Source: Acidimicrobiaceae bacterium (GTDB lineage Bacteria; Actinomycetota; Acidimicrobiia; Acidimicrobiales; Bog-793). Taken from it: 55,490 bases of DNA. The notes beneath the pieces were generated by a model that saw nothing but the letters and a program-made list of their open reading frames with translations, made no database searches and was not told where the DNA came from. Every line of letters starts with the position of its first letter. The first letter of the stretch is position 1. The stretch spans positions 1 to 55,490 of the forward strand of contig DAHUZG010000142.1 in NCBI GenBank assembly GCA_027306715.1. The letters run 5' to 3'. Position numbers and translations under genes: made by a program. Positions 16,667 to 24,951 of the stretch are shown piece by piece.

Positions 16667-17806
16667 GTGCGTGTCCTTGTCGCCGGGGGAGGGATCGGGG
16701 GACTCACCGCGGCCGCGGCGCTCGCCCGGCGCGGCCATGCCGTCGAGGTGGCAGAGCCGGCCGCGGCGGCAGCGGCGTCAGGTGTCGGCATCGCCCAGCC
16801 GGCCAACGCGCTGCGGGTGATGCGGTCGCTCGGGTTGCTCGAGCGCTGCCTCGAGGCGGGTTTCGCCTACGACCGGACGATCTTCTGCGACGCCGCCGGC
16901 CGGCACGTCGTCGAGGTGCCGTCCCGGCTCGGCGGTGACGGCGTGCCGCCGGCGAGCGCCCTCTCGCGCCACGAGCTGCACGAGATCCTCACCGAGGCGG
17001 CGACCTCCGCAGGCGCCGAGCTGCGGCTCGGTCTCGCCGTGGTCGACGTGCACTCCGAGCCCGCAGCGGCGACCGTGGCCTTCTCGAACGGGAGCGAGGC
17101 CGCCTACGACCTCGTGGTCGGTTTCGACGGGATCTACTCGACGGTCCGCTCGGCGACCCATCCTGCGGCCGCCGAGCCGGCGCACACCGGTCACTCGGTC
17201 TGGCGGCTGACCGTGCCGAGGGCGGCGGGCGTGGCCTGCCCGCTGCAGTTCCAGGGCGCCCGGGCCAAGGCCGGGGTGATCCCGCTCGGTCACGATCTGA
17301 TGTACCTGCTGGCGGTGACGGCCGAGGACCGGGTGCGGCGCTTCGAACGGGCCGAGTTCCCCGAGCTGTTGCGGGAGCGGCTCGAGGAGTTCGGCGGCCT
17401 CATCGGGGAGATCCGCGACGGGCCGATCGCCTCCGACGACGTCGTCTACAGCCCGATCCAAGAGGTGATGCTGGCCGAGCCGTGGTGGTCGGGGACGGTG
17501 GCCGTCGCCGGCGACGCCGCCCACGCCTCGGCGCCCCACATCACCCAAGGGGCGGCGATGGCGATGGAGGACGCGCTCGTGCTCGCCGAGCTGCTCGACG
17601 ACCGCACCGCTGTCGCCGTCACCTTGAAGGAGTGGTGCACCCGGCGTTACCCCCGGTGCCGCCTCGTGCAGGACGTGTCCCATGCCATCCTCGCGGCCGA
17701 GATGCTCGAGGGGAGCGCCGAGCTGTCGGCTCGGCTCGAGAGGATGCCGGCGGAGGTACCGCAGCGCCTGCATGCTGTGCAGGAGATCCTCAACCAGCCG
17801 GCATGA
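16667..17806 (+). CDS. FAD-dependent monooxygenase
   Basis: A 379-residue group A flavin monooxygenase: VAGGGIGGLTAAAALARRG at residues 5-23, DLVVGFDGIYSTVR as the DG motif (Phe replacing the usual Ala) and VAGDAAHASAPHITQGAAM as the GD motif. It is more distant from the tandem pair at 9146/10323 and has AMAMEDALVLAELL after the GD motif. The GTG at 16667 starts directly at the Rossmann strand, as expected. It is transcribed divergently from lysR and followed by an extradiol-type dioxygenase, an arrangement in which a hydroxylase makes a catechol and the dioxygenase opens it. Confidence 0.9.
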   Translation: MRVLVAGGGIGGLTAAAALARRGHAVEVAEPAAAAAASGVGIAQPANALRVMRSLGLLERCLEAGFAYDRTIFCDAAGRHVVEVPSRLGGDGVPPASALSRHELHEILTEAATSAGAELRLGLAVVDVHSEPAAATVAFSNGSEAAYDLVVGFDGIYSTVRSATHPAAAEPAHTGHSVWRLTVPRAAGVACPLQFQGARAKAGVIPLGHDLMYLLAVTAEDRVRRFERAEFPELLRERLEEFGGLIGEIRDGPIASDDVVYSPIQEVMLAEPWWSGTVAVAGDAAHASAPHITQGAAMAMEDALVLAELLDDRTAVAVTLKEWCTRRYPRCRLVQDVSHAILAAEMLEGSAELSARLERMPAEVPQRLHAVQEILNQPA

Positions 17807-17870
17807 GAGCCGACCAGCGCCTGGCGGGTGCCGGGGCCACACTGGCGTCCGGCGAGGCGCCGGCAGCCGG

Positions 17871-17920
17871 GCACGCAGGCAACCCCGGCACGCAGGTAAC
17901 CCCGGCACGCAGGTAACCCA
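17871..17920. repeat. 17-bp tandem repeat, three copies
   Basis: Units of the form GCACGCAGGYAACCCCG start at 17871, 17888 and 17905, with one C/T difference. They sit just before the ribosome site of the dioxygenase gene. Confidence 0.85.
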
Positions 17921-17938
17921 GTGGAAGAAGGAGACCAG

Positions 17939-18862
17939 ATGGGATCAGTGACACACCTCCGCTACGTCGGGATGGCCGTCCCCGACTACGACACCGCGGT
18001 CAACTTCTATCGCGGCGTCTGGGGCCTGTCGGTCGCCGAGACGGACTCCGGGCTCGCCTTCCTCGCCGCCGAGGCCTCGCCGGAGCCCTACGTCTACCGG
18101 ATCCGCCAGGCCGAGGACGGCCAGCGCCGCCTCGACGTCGTCGGATTCAGTGCTTCTGACCGCACGTCGGTCGACGAGCTGGCGGCGGAGCTCGGATCAG
18201 CCGGCATCCGGCTCGTGAGCGAGCCCGACAGCCTGACGACCCCGGGGGGCGGCTACGGCTTCCGCTTCTTCGACCCCGACGGGCGCGTCGTCGAGGTCGC
18301 CGCCGAGGTCGCCGAGCGCCCGTGCCGCCAGCTCGAGGAGCGCGAGGCGATTCCCCTCGGGCTGAGCCACGTCGTGTTCAACACCACCCAGCGCCAGGTC
18401 CTCGAGTCCTTCGACCGGGACCGGCTCGGCTTCAGGCTCTCGGACTGGCTCGGCGACGGGTTCATGAGCTTCTGGCGCTGCGACGCGGCCCACCACAGCG
18501 TCGCCATGATGCAGATGCCGTTCACCTCGGTCAACCACGTCGCCTTCGAGGTCGCCTCGATCGACGACATGCTGCGTGCCTCAGGGCGCGTTCTCGGCGA
18601 TGGCCGGGCGAAGCCGCAGTGGGGCCCCGGCCGGCACTCGGCGGGCGACAACACCTTCTACTACTTCTTCGACCCGGTCGGGAACGTCTCGGAGTACACC
18701 TCCGATGTGCAGCGCGTCCCCGAGGACTGGCAGCCCCGCCAGCACACGACACCCGACGTCTGGCAGGTCGTGCCGATCCCGGACTTCCGCGGGCAGCCGG
18801 ATGCGCCGCCCGAGCAGTTGCCGCAGAGCGATCCGGGCCTGTTCGTCGCCCCGCCGGTGTGA
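17939..18862 (+). CDS. VOC-family extradiol-type dioxygenase
   Basis: The protein has 307 residues starting at the ATG at 17939, which follows AAGGAGA. Two vicinal-oxygen-chelate modules are present: residues 1-125 (HLRYVGMAVPDYDTAV) and 138-260. In the second module the metal triad of type I extradiol enzymes is visible: His144 in LSHVVFN, His200 in VNHVAFEV and Glu252 in NVSEYTSD, at the spacing of BphC-like enzymes. GRHSAGDNTFYYFFDPVGN matches their C-terminal strand. The predicted reaction is Fe(II)-dependent meta-cleavage of a catechol-like ring. The tail after residue 262 is Pro-rich. It pairs with the preceding monooxygenase, while FAH proteins on the other strand could handle the product. 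The exact substrate is unknown. Confidence 0.87.
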   Translation: MGSVTHLRYVGMAVPDYDTAVNFYRGVWGLSVAETDSGLAFLAAEASPEPYVYRIRQAEDGQRRLDVVGFSASDRTSVDELAAELGSAGIRLVSEPDSLTTPGGGYGFRFFDPDGRVVEVAAEVAERPCRQLEEREAIPLGLSHVVFNTTQRQVLESFDRDRLGFRLSDWLGDGFMSFWRCDAAHHSVAMMQMPFTSVNHVAFEVASIDDMLRASGRVLGDGRAKPQWGPGRHSAGDNTFYYFFDPVGNVSEYTSDVQRVPEDWQPRQHTTPDVWQVVPIPDFRGQPDAPPEQLPQSDPGLFVAPPV

Positions 18863-18914
18863 GCCGGCTGGTGCCGCCGAGGCCCCGGGGCGGGAGCCGC
18901 CCGGGCTCGCACGG

Positions 18915-19275
18915 GCCGGCAAGGTCGGCGACGAGCCGTTGCTGTTCGCGTCTCGGATGCGTGAGGGTCTGCTCGCAGCCTCGGTAACGATCGGCCTTCA
19001 GGCGATGGCCGAGGTGATGAACGCCGAGGTCACCGAGCTGGCCGGCCCGAAAACAAGGCGCGACAGCGTTGCGCGCCGCCTGCCGCGGCCTTGATGTCTC
19101 AGCGGGCATCTCGTTCGTGCTCGACGGCGGCGAGGCTCTGAAGGATCTGCGCTCGCTCGCCACGAGCCTCGAGAAGCTCAACCCCGACGTGGGGGCAGCC
19201 TTGCGCGAGGGGCTCGACGAGATGTTCACCGTCACCCGGCTCGAGGTGACCGGCACGCTGTTGATGACGCTCGCT
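18915..19275 (+). pseudogene. IS256-type (mutator) transposase relic
   Basis: Two pieces of an IS256-like transposase lie in different frames. The first (about 18915-19075) encodes LLFASRMREGLLAASVTIGL and AEVMNAEVTELAGPK, as at the N-terminal region of these transposases. The second (about 19105-19275) encodes FVLDGGEALKDL joined directly to SLATSLEKLNPDVGAALREG and FTVTRLEVTGTLL, which in intact proteins are separated by the conserved central part. So most of the catalytic region has been deleted. No terminal inverted repeats were found. The relic lies exactly where base composition changes toward the 19.4-33.3 kb cluster. Confidence 0.75.
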
Positions 19276-19368
19276 GCGCCCGAAGAAGAAGAAAGAGAGT
19301 CGGTCGGAATTCCCCGCAGTAGGCGCGCCAACTGCGCAGCTGGTGAACTCTGCCTAACAAGTATGAAC

Positions 19369-19397
19369 TTGCTACACGTTTACTCCTCTGCTAAAGT
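19369..19397 (+). promoter_or_regulatory. Candidate promoter of the LLM-Hyu cluster
   Basis: TTGCTA (19369-19374) and TAAAGT (19392-19397) are 17 bases apart in an unusually AT-rich stretch, about 40 bases before the first gene of the cluster. Each hexamer matches the sigma70-type consensus at 4 of 6 positions. Confidence 0.5.
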
Positions 19398-19408
19398 GAG
19401 CAACGCCT

Positions 19409-19422
19409 CTCGATCTATCGAG
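19409..19422. promoter_or_regulatory. Perfect dyad between promoter and ribosome site
   Basis: CTCGATctATCGAG is a perfect 6-bp dyad with a 2-base centre, lying 11 bases after the -10-like element and just before AGGAGGGG. It would overlap the transcript start region, so it is a candidate repressor operator. No cognate regulator is encoded nearby. Confidence 0.4.
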
Positions 19423-19435
19423 CAGGAGGGGAAGC

Positions 19436-20515
19436 GTGGATTTCGGTCTGGTTATGACGTTCTCGAATCCAGTCGGCGACATTCCGTGTACCTACCTAGC
19501 CGGCAGCCAGATCGAGCAGGCGGTCCTCGCCGAGGAGCTCGGCTACCAACACGTGTGGACGGCTGGGCACCCTGGGACGAGGATGTATTTTCCGGCCCAG
19601 TTCCCGCTGCTCGGTGCAATGGCGGTGAAGACGAGTCGGATCCGCCTCGGCACCTACATCGTCGCGCTTCCACTCTTCCACCCGCTCCAGGTCGCTGAGG
19701 AGGCGGTAACGATCGACGTAATTTCGAACGGTCGCTTCGATCTTGGCATCGGTGCCGGGAATTTCCTCAATGATTTCGAAGCCTACGGAACAAGACGAGA
19801 ACAGCGTCCTGGCCGGATGGAAGACGGCCTCACGATCATCAGGGGGCTGTGGGGCGACGAAGAATTCTCCTACGAGGGCAAGTACTTTCGCATTCCTCGG
19901 GGATTCAAGCTCCATCCGAGGCCTGTTCAGAAGGAGCTGCCGTTGTGGGTGGCTGGGACGTCGGAGAAGGCGATCGATCGAGCAGCCCGGTTCGGAGCGC
20001 ACTTTGCTGCCACAGGGACCGGCTTCGGCTATTACGAATCGCGGCTGCGCGAGTACGGCTACGACCCGACCACCTTCTCCAAGGCGATCCTGCAGTTCGT
20101 CCATCTGGCGGAGACGACGGAGAAGGCATGGCAAGAGGTGGGAGACGCGGTGATTCGCTGGCTGGAGTACTACAAAGCGGAATTGGTCGAGAAGCATGAG
20201 GACTTCGAGAGCTTCACGCAACTTCCCGGTGGTGCTTTCGGTGTTGACCCGCTACCAGACCCGAGCGACATCGAGAACATGAAGAAGCTCAACTTCCTCG
20301 GCTCACCCTTCATCATCGGCGACCCGCAGACCGCTATCAACTGGGTCAGCAATGCAAGAGATATGGGTGTCACGCACGCCGCGATGTCAATGCAGTTCGG
20401 TGGCCTCCACCCGAAGCTGAGCGAATCGTCGATGCGCCTATTCGCGCACGAGGTGATCCCGGCATTTGCGGGTGAGCAGAGCAATCCCCGATCCGAGGGG
20501 TCGACCGACGCGTGA
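19436..20515 (+). CDS. LLM-class flavin-dependent oxidoreductase (luciferase-like)
   Basis: A 359-residue bacterial-luciferase-like TIM barrel. It shows AVLAEELGYQHVWTAGHPGT, then IRLGTYIVALPLFHPLQVAE, GRFDLGIGAGNFLNDFEAYG and GLWGDEEFSYEGKYFRIP, the standard strand order of the family, and LPLWVAGTSEKAIDRAARFG further on. The GTG at 19436 follows AGGAGGGG. Members use reduced flavin (FMNH2 or F420H2) for monooxygenation, Baeyer-Villiger oxidation or hydride transfer; the cofactor cannot be decided. It is about as long as its paralogue 240 bases downstream and clearly similar to it. Codons use A/T at third positions more than genes left of 18.9 kb. It is the first gene of the island operon. 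Confidence 0.9.
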   Translation: MDFGLVMTFSNPVGDIPCTYLAGSQIEQAVLAEELGYQHVWTAGHPGTRMYFPAQFPLLGAMAVKTSRIRLGTYIVALPLFHPLQVAEEAVTIDVISNGRFDLGIGAGNFLNDFEAYGTRREQRPGRMEDGLTIIRGLWGDEEFSYEGKYFRIPRGFKLHPRPVQKELPLWVAGTSEKAIDRAARFGAHFAATGTGFGYYESRLREYGYDPTTFSKAILQFVHLAETTEKAWQEVGDAVIRWLEYYKAELVEKHEDFESFTQLPGGAFGVDPLPDPSDIENMKKLNFLGSPFIIGDPQTAINWVSNARDMGVTHAAMSMQFGGLHPKLSESSMRLFAHEVIPAFAGEQSNPRSEGSTDA

Positions 20516-20752
20516 AAAAGATCTTCTCTCGAAAAGACGACCGGGGGTGATCTGGCGAACGGCGATCCCCAGCAGTGGCGGGAGAGGATCCTCACGAAGG
20601 TCTACGGACACGCGGATCGTTCTCTCCGGACGTGTCATCGGACGGAACATGCCCTGGCTCCTCGACTCCCCACCGAGCCGCGGAAGCGATCCAAACATGG
20701 GTTCGTCGTGGGACCGCCCGGACAGCTCTTCTGACGCCTGAGGAGGCACAGC

Positions 20753-21865
20753 GTGAATTTCGGGGTCACATTCGGATTCGCCAACCTCAAGCCTGGCCAG
20801 ATCCCCAGCGCGCGTCTGTTTAAGAGCCAAATCGATCTTGCCGTTCTTGCGGAGGAGCTCGGCTTCGACCACATTTGGACTGCCGGACATCCTGCAACCG
20901 ATATGTACTGCCCTGCGCAGTTTCCACCCCTCGCAGCGATTGCCGCTCGTACCAACAGGATCCGGCTCGGCACATACATCGTGGCGCTACCGCTGTACCA
21001 TCCGCTCCAGGTGACCGAGGAAGCGGTCACGCTGGACGTACTCTCCGACGGGCGATTCGATCTCGGAGTCGGTGCTGGCAACTTCCTCCATGAGTTCGAG
21101 GCGTATGGAGTATCGCGGCGCGAACGTGCTGGGCGCATGGAGGAGGCGCTGACGATCATCCGCGGCTTGTGGACCGAAGAGTCCTTCTCCTTCGAGGGGA
21201 AGTATTGGCGAATTCCTCCCTTCTCGTTAAACCTGCGACCGGTTCAGGCGAACCCTCCGCTGTGGTGTGCAGCAACGGCCGAGGCTGCGTTCGACCGGGC
21301 CGCTCGCCACGGGTGTCACCTCGCTGGTACCGCAACTGGCTTCGACTACTACGAATCGCGACTGCGGGAGCATGGGCACGATCCCGCCGATTTCTTCAAG
21401 GGGATGCTCCAGGTCGTTCACCTCGCCGAGAAGACCGACGAGGCTTGGGAGCGGGCAGCGCCATCGATCCTCGCCCGAGTCCACCGCTACAAGCGCGAAT
21501 TCGACGCACACGACGACTTCGAAGTCTTCCGCCGTCAGCCGGGTGGTTACTTCGGTGTCGACCCCCTGCCCGACTCGGTCGACGACATCGACAAGATCCG
21601 CAGACTTCACTTCCTCGGCGCCCCGTTCGTCGTTGGCAGCCCCGAGGATGTTCGCCGAGCAGTAGAGAGTGCCCAGGACAAAGGCGTTACCCACCTCATC
21701 ATGAACATGGCGCCTCCGAGGCTCGACCCGCGCCTGACCGAGCACTCGATGCGCCTGTTCGCTCGTGAGGTCATGCCGGCGTTCCGGAAGCCCAGGACCG
21801 ATTCTGCGTTGCGACACGAGGCGGACAGAGGCACCCCCGACGCGGCAGTTCCCTTGAGGCGCTAA
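20753..21865 (+). CDS. LLM-class flavin-dependent oxidoreductase, paralogue
   Basis: A 370-residue paralogue of the preceding protein, with AVLAEELGFDHIWTAGHPAT, IRLGTYIVALPLYHPLQVTE and GRFDLGVGAGNFLHEFEAYG. The two differ mostly in the last 120 residues, where substrate loops lie. The GTG at 20753 has GAGGAGG upstream. The 237-base gap before it shows no gene and only weak matches to anything. Paired LLM enzymes may be two substrate-specific oxygenases or a heteromer as in luciferase (alpha/beta). A separate flavin reductase is not encoded nearby, so reduced cofactor must come from elsewhere. Confidence 0.9.
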   Translation: MNFGVTFGFANLKPGQIPSARLFKSQIDLAVLAEELGFDHIWTAGHPATDMYCPAQFPPLAAIAARTNRIRLGTYIVALPLYHPLQVTEEAVTLDVLSDGRFDLGVGAGNFLHEFEAYGVSRRERAGRMEEALTIIRGLWTEESFSFEGKYWRIPPFSLNLRPVQANPPLWCAATAEAAFDRAARHGCHLAGTATGFDYYESRLREHGHDPADFFKGMLQVVHLAEKTDEAWERAAPSILARVHRYKREFDAHDDFEVFRRQPGGYFGVDPLPDSVDDIDKIRRLHFLGAPFVVGSPEDVRRAVESAQDKGVTHLIMNMAPPRLDPRLTEHSMRLFAREVMPAFRKPRTDSALRHEADRGTPDAAVPLRR

Positions 21866-22039
21866 TGCGCGAGCCTAGAAAGTGTCTCATGGAGCAGTAC
21901 GGAGCATCTCCACATGCGGCTTGGGGCGCTGGCCCAGTTCGGAGCGGATTCACGCCACGTTTGATCAGGGGCGTGGTCCTGCAGTGGTTGGTCGCCCCGA
22001 TCGTCGCCCGGTCGCTCGAGAGGCGGGGGAGGTGATGCT

Positions 22040-22843
22040 ATGAGCCGCCTCGTCGAGTACGAGCGTACCGACGGAATCGTGACCATCACGCTCAACCGAC
22101 CGGAGAAGTTGAATGCCCTGAGTCCCGAGATGCTGCGCGAGCTGTGTGATGCGTGGACCCGGTACCGGGACGATGGGGAGGCGAAGGTTGCCATCTTCAC
22201 CGGTGCTGGCCGGGCGTTCACCGCCGGTGCTGATCTGAGCTGGTTCGAGCGCTCCCTCGAGGGTGAGGATCACCTCGGTCCGTTTCTCGACGTGGTCCAG
22301 AGCAACCCTTACTGGTCGGGCCGACTCGACAAGCCGACGATCGTGGCCGTAAAAGGTTGGGTGATCGGCGCCGGCTTCGATCTCGCTCTCCGTGCCGATC
22401 TGAGGGTCGCCGCCGAGAGCGCCACCTTCTGGATGCCCGAGGTGGGGCGCGGGAACATCGTCCCCATCTGGGACAACGTCCCCTACGCGATCGCTGCGGA
22501 GATCATGAGCGGCTTCCCGATTCCAGCACGTCGCGCCTACGAGGTCGGCCTCGTCAACCGGCTCGTCGGGGACGACGCCCTGCTGGACACGGCGGGGGAA
22601 TTGGCAGAGGAGCTGGCCTCCCGCCCTGTGCCCGTGCTTCGCCACGCCTTGAGAACGATCCGGGAGTTGAAGAACTCCCCCTTCGGCGTCTCTCTCGAGT
22701 CGATGCGACTCTACACGAACGAGCTGTCGAAGAACCTGATGACGACAGAGCAGCGGAAGCAGGCAGTCGACGCCTTGCTGGCTGCGAAGCGAACTGATTC
22801 TCAAAGATCTGAGCGACAAAGTGTTGATCCCAAAGGAGCATGA
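22040..22843 (+). CDS. Enoyl-CoA hydratase/isomerase family protein
   Basis: A 267-residue crotonase-fold protein. The oxyanion-hole segments are IFTGAGRAFTAGADLSWFE (about residues 52-70) and KGWVIGAGFDLALRADLRVA, and the Glu of FWMPEVGRGNIVPIWDNVPY lies where the first catalytic Glu sits. The glycine/threonine-rich run normally after this Glu is replaced by GNIVPIWDNVP, so substrate or chemistry may differ from a true hydratase. The ATG at 22040 has GGGGGAGG upstream. It ends 3 bases before the HyuA start. It probably acts on an acyl-CoA made by the CaiB-type transferase of the same operon. Confidence 0.9.
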   Translation: MSRLVEYERTDGIVTITLNRPEKLNALSPEMLRELCDAWTRYRDDGEAKVAIFTGAGRAFTAGADLSWFERSLEGEDHLGPFLDVVQSNPYWSGRLDKPTIVAVKGWVIGAGFDLALRADLRVAAESATFWMPEVGRGNIVPIWDNVPYAIAAEIMSGFPIPARRAYEVGLVNRLVGDDALLDTAGELAEELASRPVPVLRHALRTIRELKNSPFGVSLESMRLYTNELSKNLMTTEQRKQAVDALLAAKRTDSQRSERQSVDPKGA

Positions 22844-22846
22844 GTG

Positions 22847-24946
22847 ATGAGCTTGCGAGTCTCGGTCGACAGTGGTGGCACGTTCACCGACGGGATCTTG
22901 ATCGACGAGCACGGCAGCGTCGCGACTGCGAAGGCGCACACGACGCCGAAAGACCTCACGCTGGGCACGATGGAGTGCCTCTCGCGCCTCGCTTCGGCCT
23001 ACGGCATCACTCGCGGTGACTTGCTGGCAAAGACGAGCACCATCGTCCACGGCACGACGCTTGCCACCAATATCGTAGCGACGAGCTCGGGTGCACGCTT
23101 AGGAACAATCGCTACGAGAGGCTACCGGGACCGCTTGAGCTTTCTGCACGTCGCCAAGGCAGATTTGAAAGGTGACATCCGAGAGGCCGAAGCCGACCTG
23201 TTCGACTTCCGGAGGAAGTACCCGGAGCCGCTCACCCCTCGCCGGCTGACGACCGAGGCGGACGAGCGGCTGAATTACAAGGGTGAGGTGCTCATACCCC
23301 TCGATGAGGAGAGCGTCCGGAAGGCAGTCGCTTACCTCAAGGAGCGAGAGGTTGAGGCGATCGCGGTACTCTTCCTCTTCTCGCACCTGAATCCGGCACA
23401 CGAGCTGCGCACGGGAGAGGTCATCAAAAAAGAGTGGCCCGAGGTGCACGTCTCACTCTCGCACCAGGTGCTGCCCGTATGGGGCGAGGTCGGGCGCTGG
23501 AGCACGACGAGCTTCAGTGCGTACGTCGCGCCGAAGGTGATCGACTACGTGTCGCGGATCGAGAAGCTGCTCCAGCAGAAGGGCTTCGCTGGAGAGCTTC
23601 TCTTCATGCAGTCGAACGGTGGCGTCGCGACGCCGGAGATCATCTGCGAAAATCCCGCTACTCTGCTCGCCTCGGGACCGGCCGCGGGCCCTTCGTTGGG
23701 GTTAGCCCTGGCCCGATCCCACGGTGCCGAGGACCTACTTTCGGTCGACATGGGCGGAACCAGCTTTGACGTGGCCGTCGTTCCCGAGGGGAGGGTCAAT
23801 GTGACCCAAAAGATGGTGGTCGAGGGAAAGCGTTACGCCCTGCCTTCGGTAGACGTGAACGCGGTAGGTGCGGGTGGTGGCTCGATCGCCTGGCTCGACC
23901 CGAGCGGCCGTCTCCAGGTTGGTCCGCAAAGCGCCGGCGCCTACCCAGGTCCCGCCTGCTATGGATTCGGGGGAACCGAGCCTACTGTCACCGACGCCGA
24001 CGTCGTGCTCGGTTACATCGATCCGGACTTCTTTATGGGCGGCGAGACGCGTCTGCACAAGGACCTGGCCGAACGGGCGATAGAGCAGCAAATTGCAGAA
24101 CCGCTGGGACTGTCGCTCGAAAAGGCAGCTGCAGCGATTTACGACGTAGTGAACGCGAAGATGGCTGGAGCGATCGGCGTCGTGTTCACGCGGCGGGGCT
24201 ACGACCCGCGCGACTTCGTGATCTGTTGCGGTGGAGGCGCTGGCGCTGTGCACGGGGCGCGGTTGATGCAGGAGCTCGGGATCAAGGACCTGCTCGTGCC
24301 AAAAGTGGCTCCGGTCTACTGCGCCTTCGGGATGATGTACGCCGATCTCCGTCACAACTTCACTCGCCCGTATCTCGCCGAGTCGACGAAGGTGGATCTC
24401 ACGAGGATCAACGATCTTTACCAGGTGATGGAGCAAGAAGTCGTCGAGATCCTCGAGCGAGAAGGTGTCGCTCGCGAGGACATGGTGATCGAGAAGACGA
24501 TCGACATGCGCTACTACGGGCAGGTTCGAGAGCAGACAGCAGACATGCCTCCGGGTATGGTCACAGAAGAGACGTTCGGAGTAGCTCAGTCGAACTTCCA
24601 CCAGAAGCACCGTACGGTGATCGGCTATGCCGACCAGAGCTACCCCACCGAAGTGGTCCGGCTCCATCTGGCCGGAACGGCAAAGGTCAAGCCGCCGGAA
24701 CCGCAGAAGGTATCGATAGATGGCGCCAACGCGGCGCGGACCCTGAAAGGCATACGGCCGGCATTCTTCAGCGAGTTCGACGACTTCGTCGATACGAGGA
24801 TCTACGACGGGAACCTTCTCAGTGCTGGCACCTCGCTCGAAGGGCCCTGCATCGTAGAAGAGCCGATGACCACCGTGGTGATCCCGCCGACGCTGATCCT
24901 GAGCGTGGACGAGTTCGGCAATTACACGACGATGACGAAAGGGTGA
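22847..24946 (+). CDS. Hydantoinase/oxoprolinase family subunit A
   Basis: A 699-residue HyuA-type subunit with an actin-like ATPase fold: VSVDSGGTFTDGILID at the N-terminus, IVHGTTLATNIVATSSGARL, FMQSNGGVATPE, LLSVDMGGTSFDVAVVPEG, NAVGAGGGSIAWLDPSGRLQ and CCGGGAGAVHGARLMQELGI. The ATG at 22847 is preferred over the GTG one codon earlier because AAAGGAG is well placed. The family uses ATP to activate a carbonyl or amide: hydantoin and 5-oxoproline hydrolysis, or carboxylation in acetone and acetophenone carboxylases. Catalysis needs the B subunit encoded next. With LLM oxygenases, CoA-transferase and beta-oxidation genes around it, the carboxylase reading is attractive but unproven. Confidence 0.92.
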   Translation: MSLRVSVDSGGTFTDGILIDEHGSVATAKAHTTPKDLTLGTMECLSRLASAYGITRGDLLAKTSTIVHGTTLATNIVATSSGARLGTIATRGYRDRLSFLHVAKADLKGDIREAEADLFDFRRKYPEPLTPRRLTTEADERLNYKGEVLIPLDEESVRKAVAYLKEREVEAIAVLFLFSHLNPAHELRTGEVIKKEWPEVHVSLSHQVLPVWGEVGRWSTTSFSAYVAPKVIDYVSRIEKLLQQKGFAGELLFMQSNGGVATPEIICENPATLLASGPAAGPSLGLALARSHGAEDLLSVDMGGTSFDVAVVPEGRVNVTQKMVVEGKRYALPSVDVNAVGAGGGSIAWLDPSGRLQVGPQSAGAYPGPACYGFGGTEPTVTDADVVLGYIDPDFFMGGETRLHKDLAERAIEQQIAEPLGLSLEKAAAAIYDVVNAKMAGAIGVVFTRRGYDPRDFVICCGGGAGAVHGARLMQELGIKDLLVPKVAPVYCAFGMMYADLRHNFTRPYLAESTKVDLTRINDLYQVMEQEVVEILEREGVAREDMVIEKTIDMRYYGQVREQTADMPPGMVTEETFGVAQSNFHQKHRTVIGYADQSYPTEVVRLHLAGTAKVKPPEPQKVSIDGANAARTLKGIRPAFFSEFDDFVDTRIYDGNLLSAGTSLEGPCIVEEPMTTVVIPPTLILSVDEFGNYTTMTKG

Positions 24947-24951
24947 GGGAA

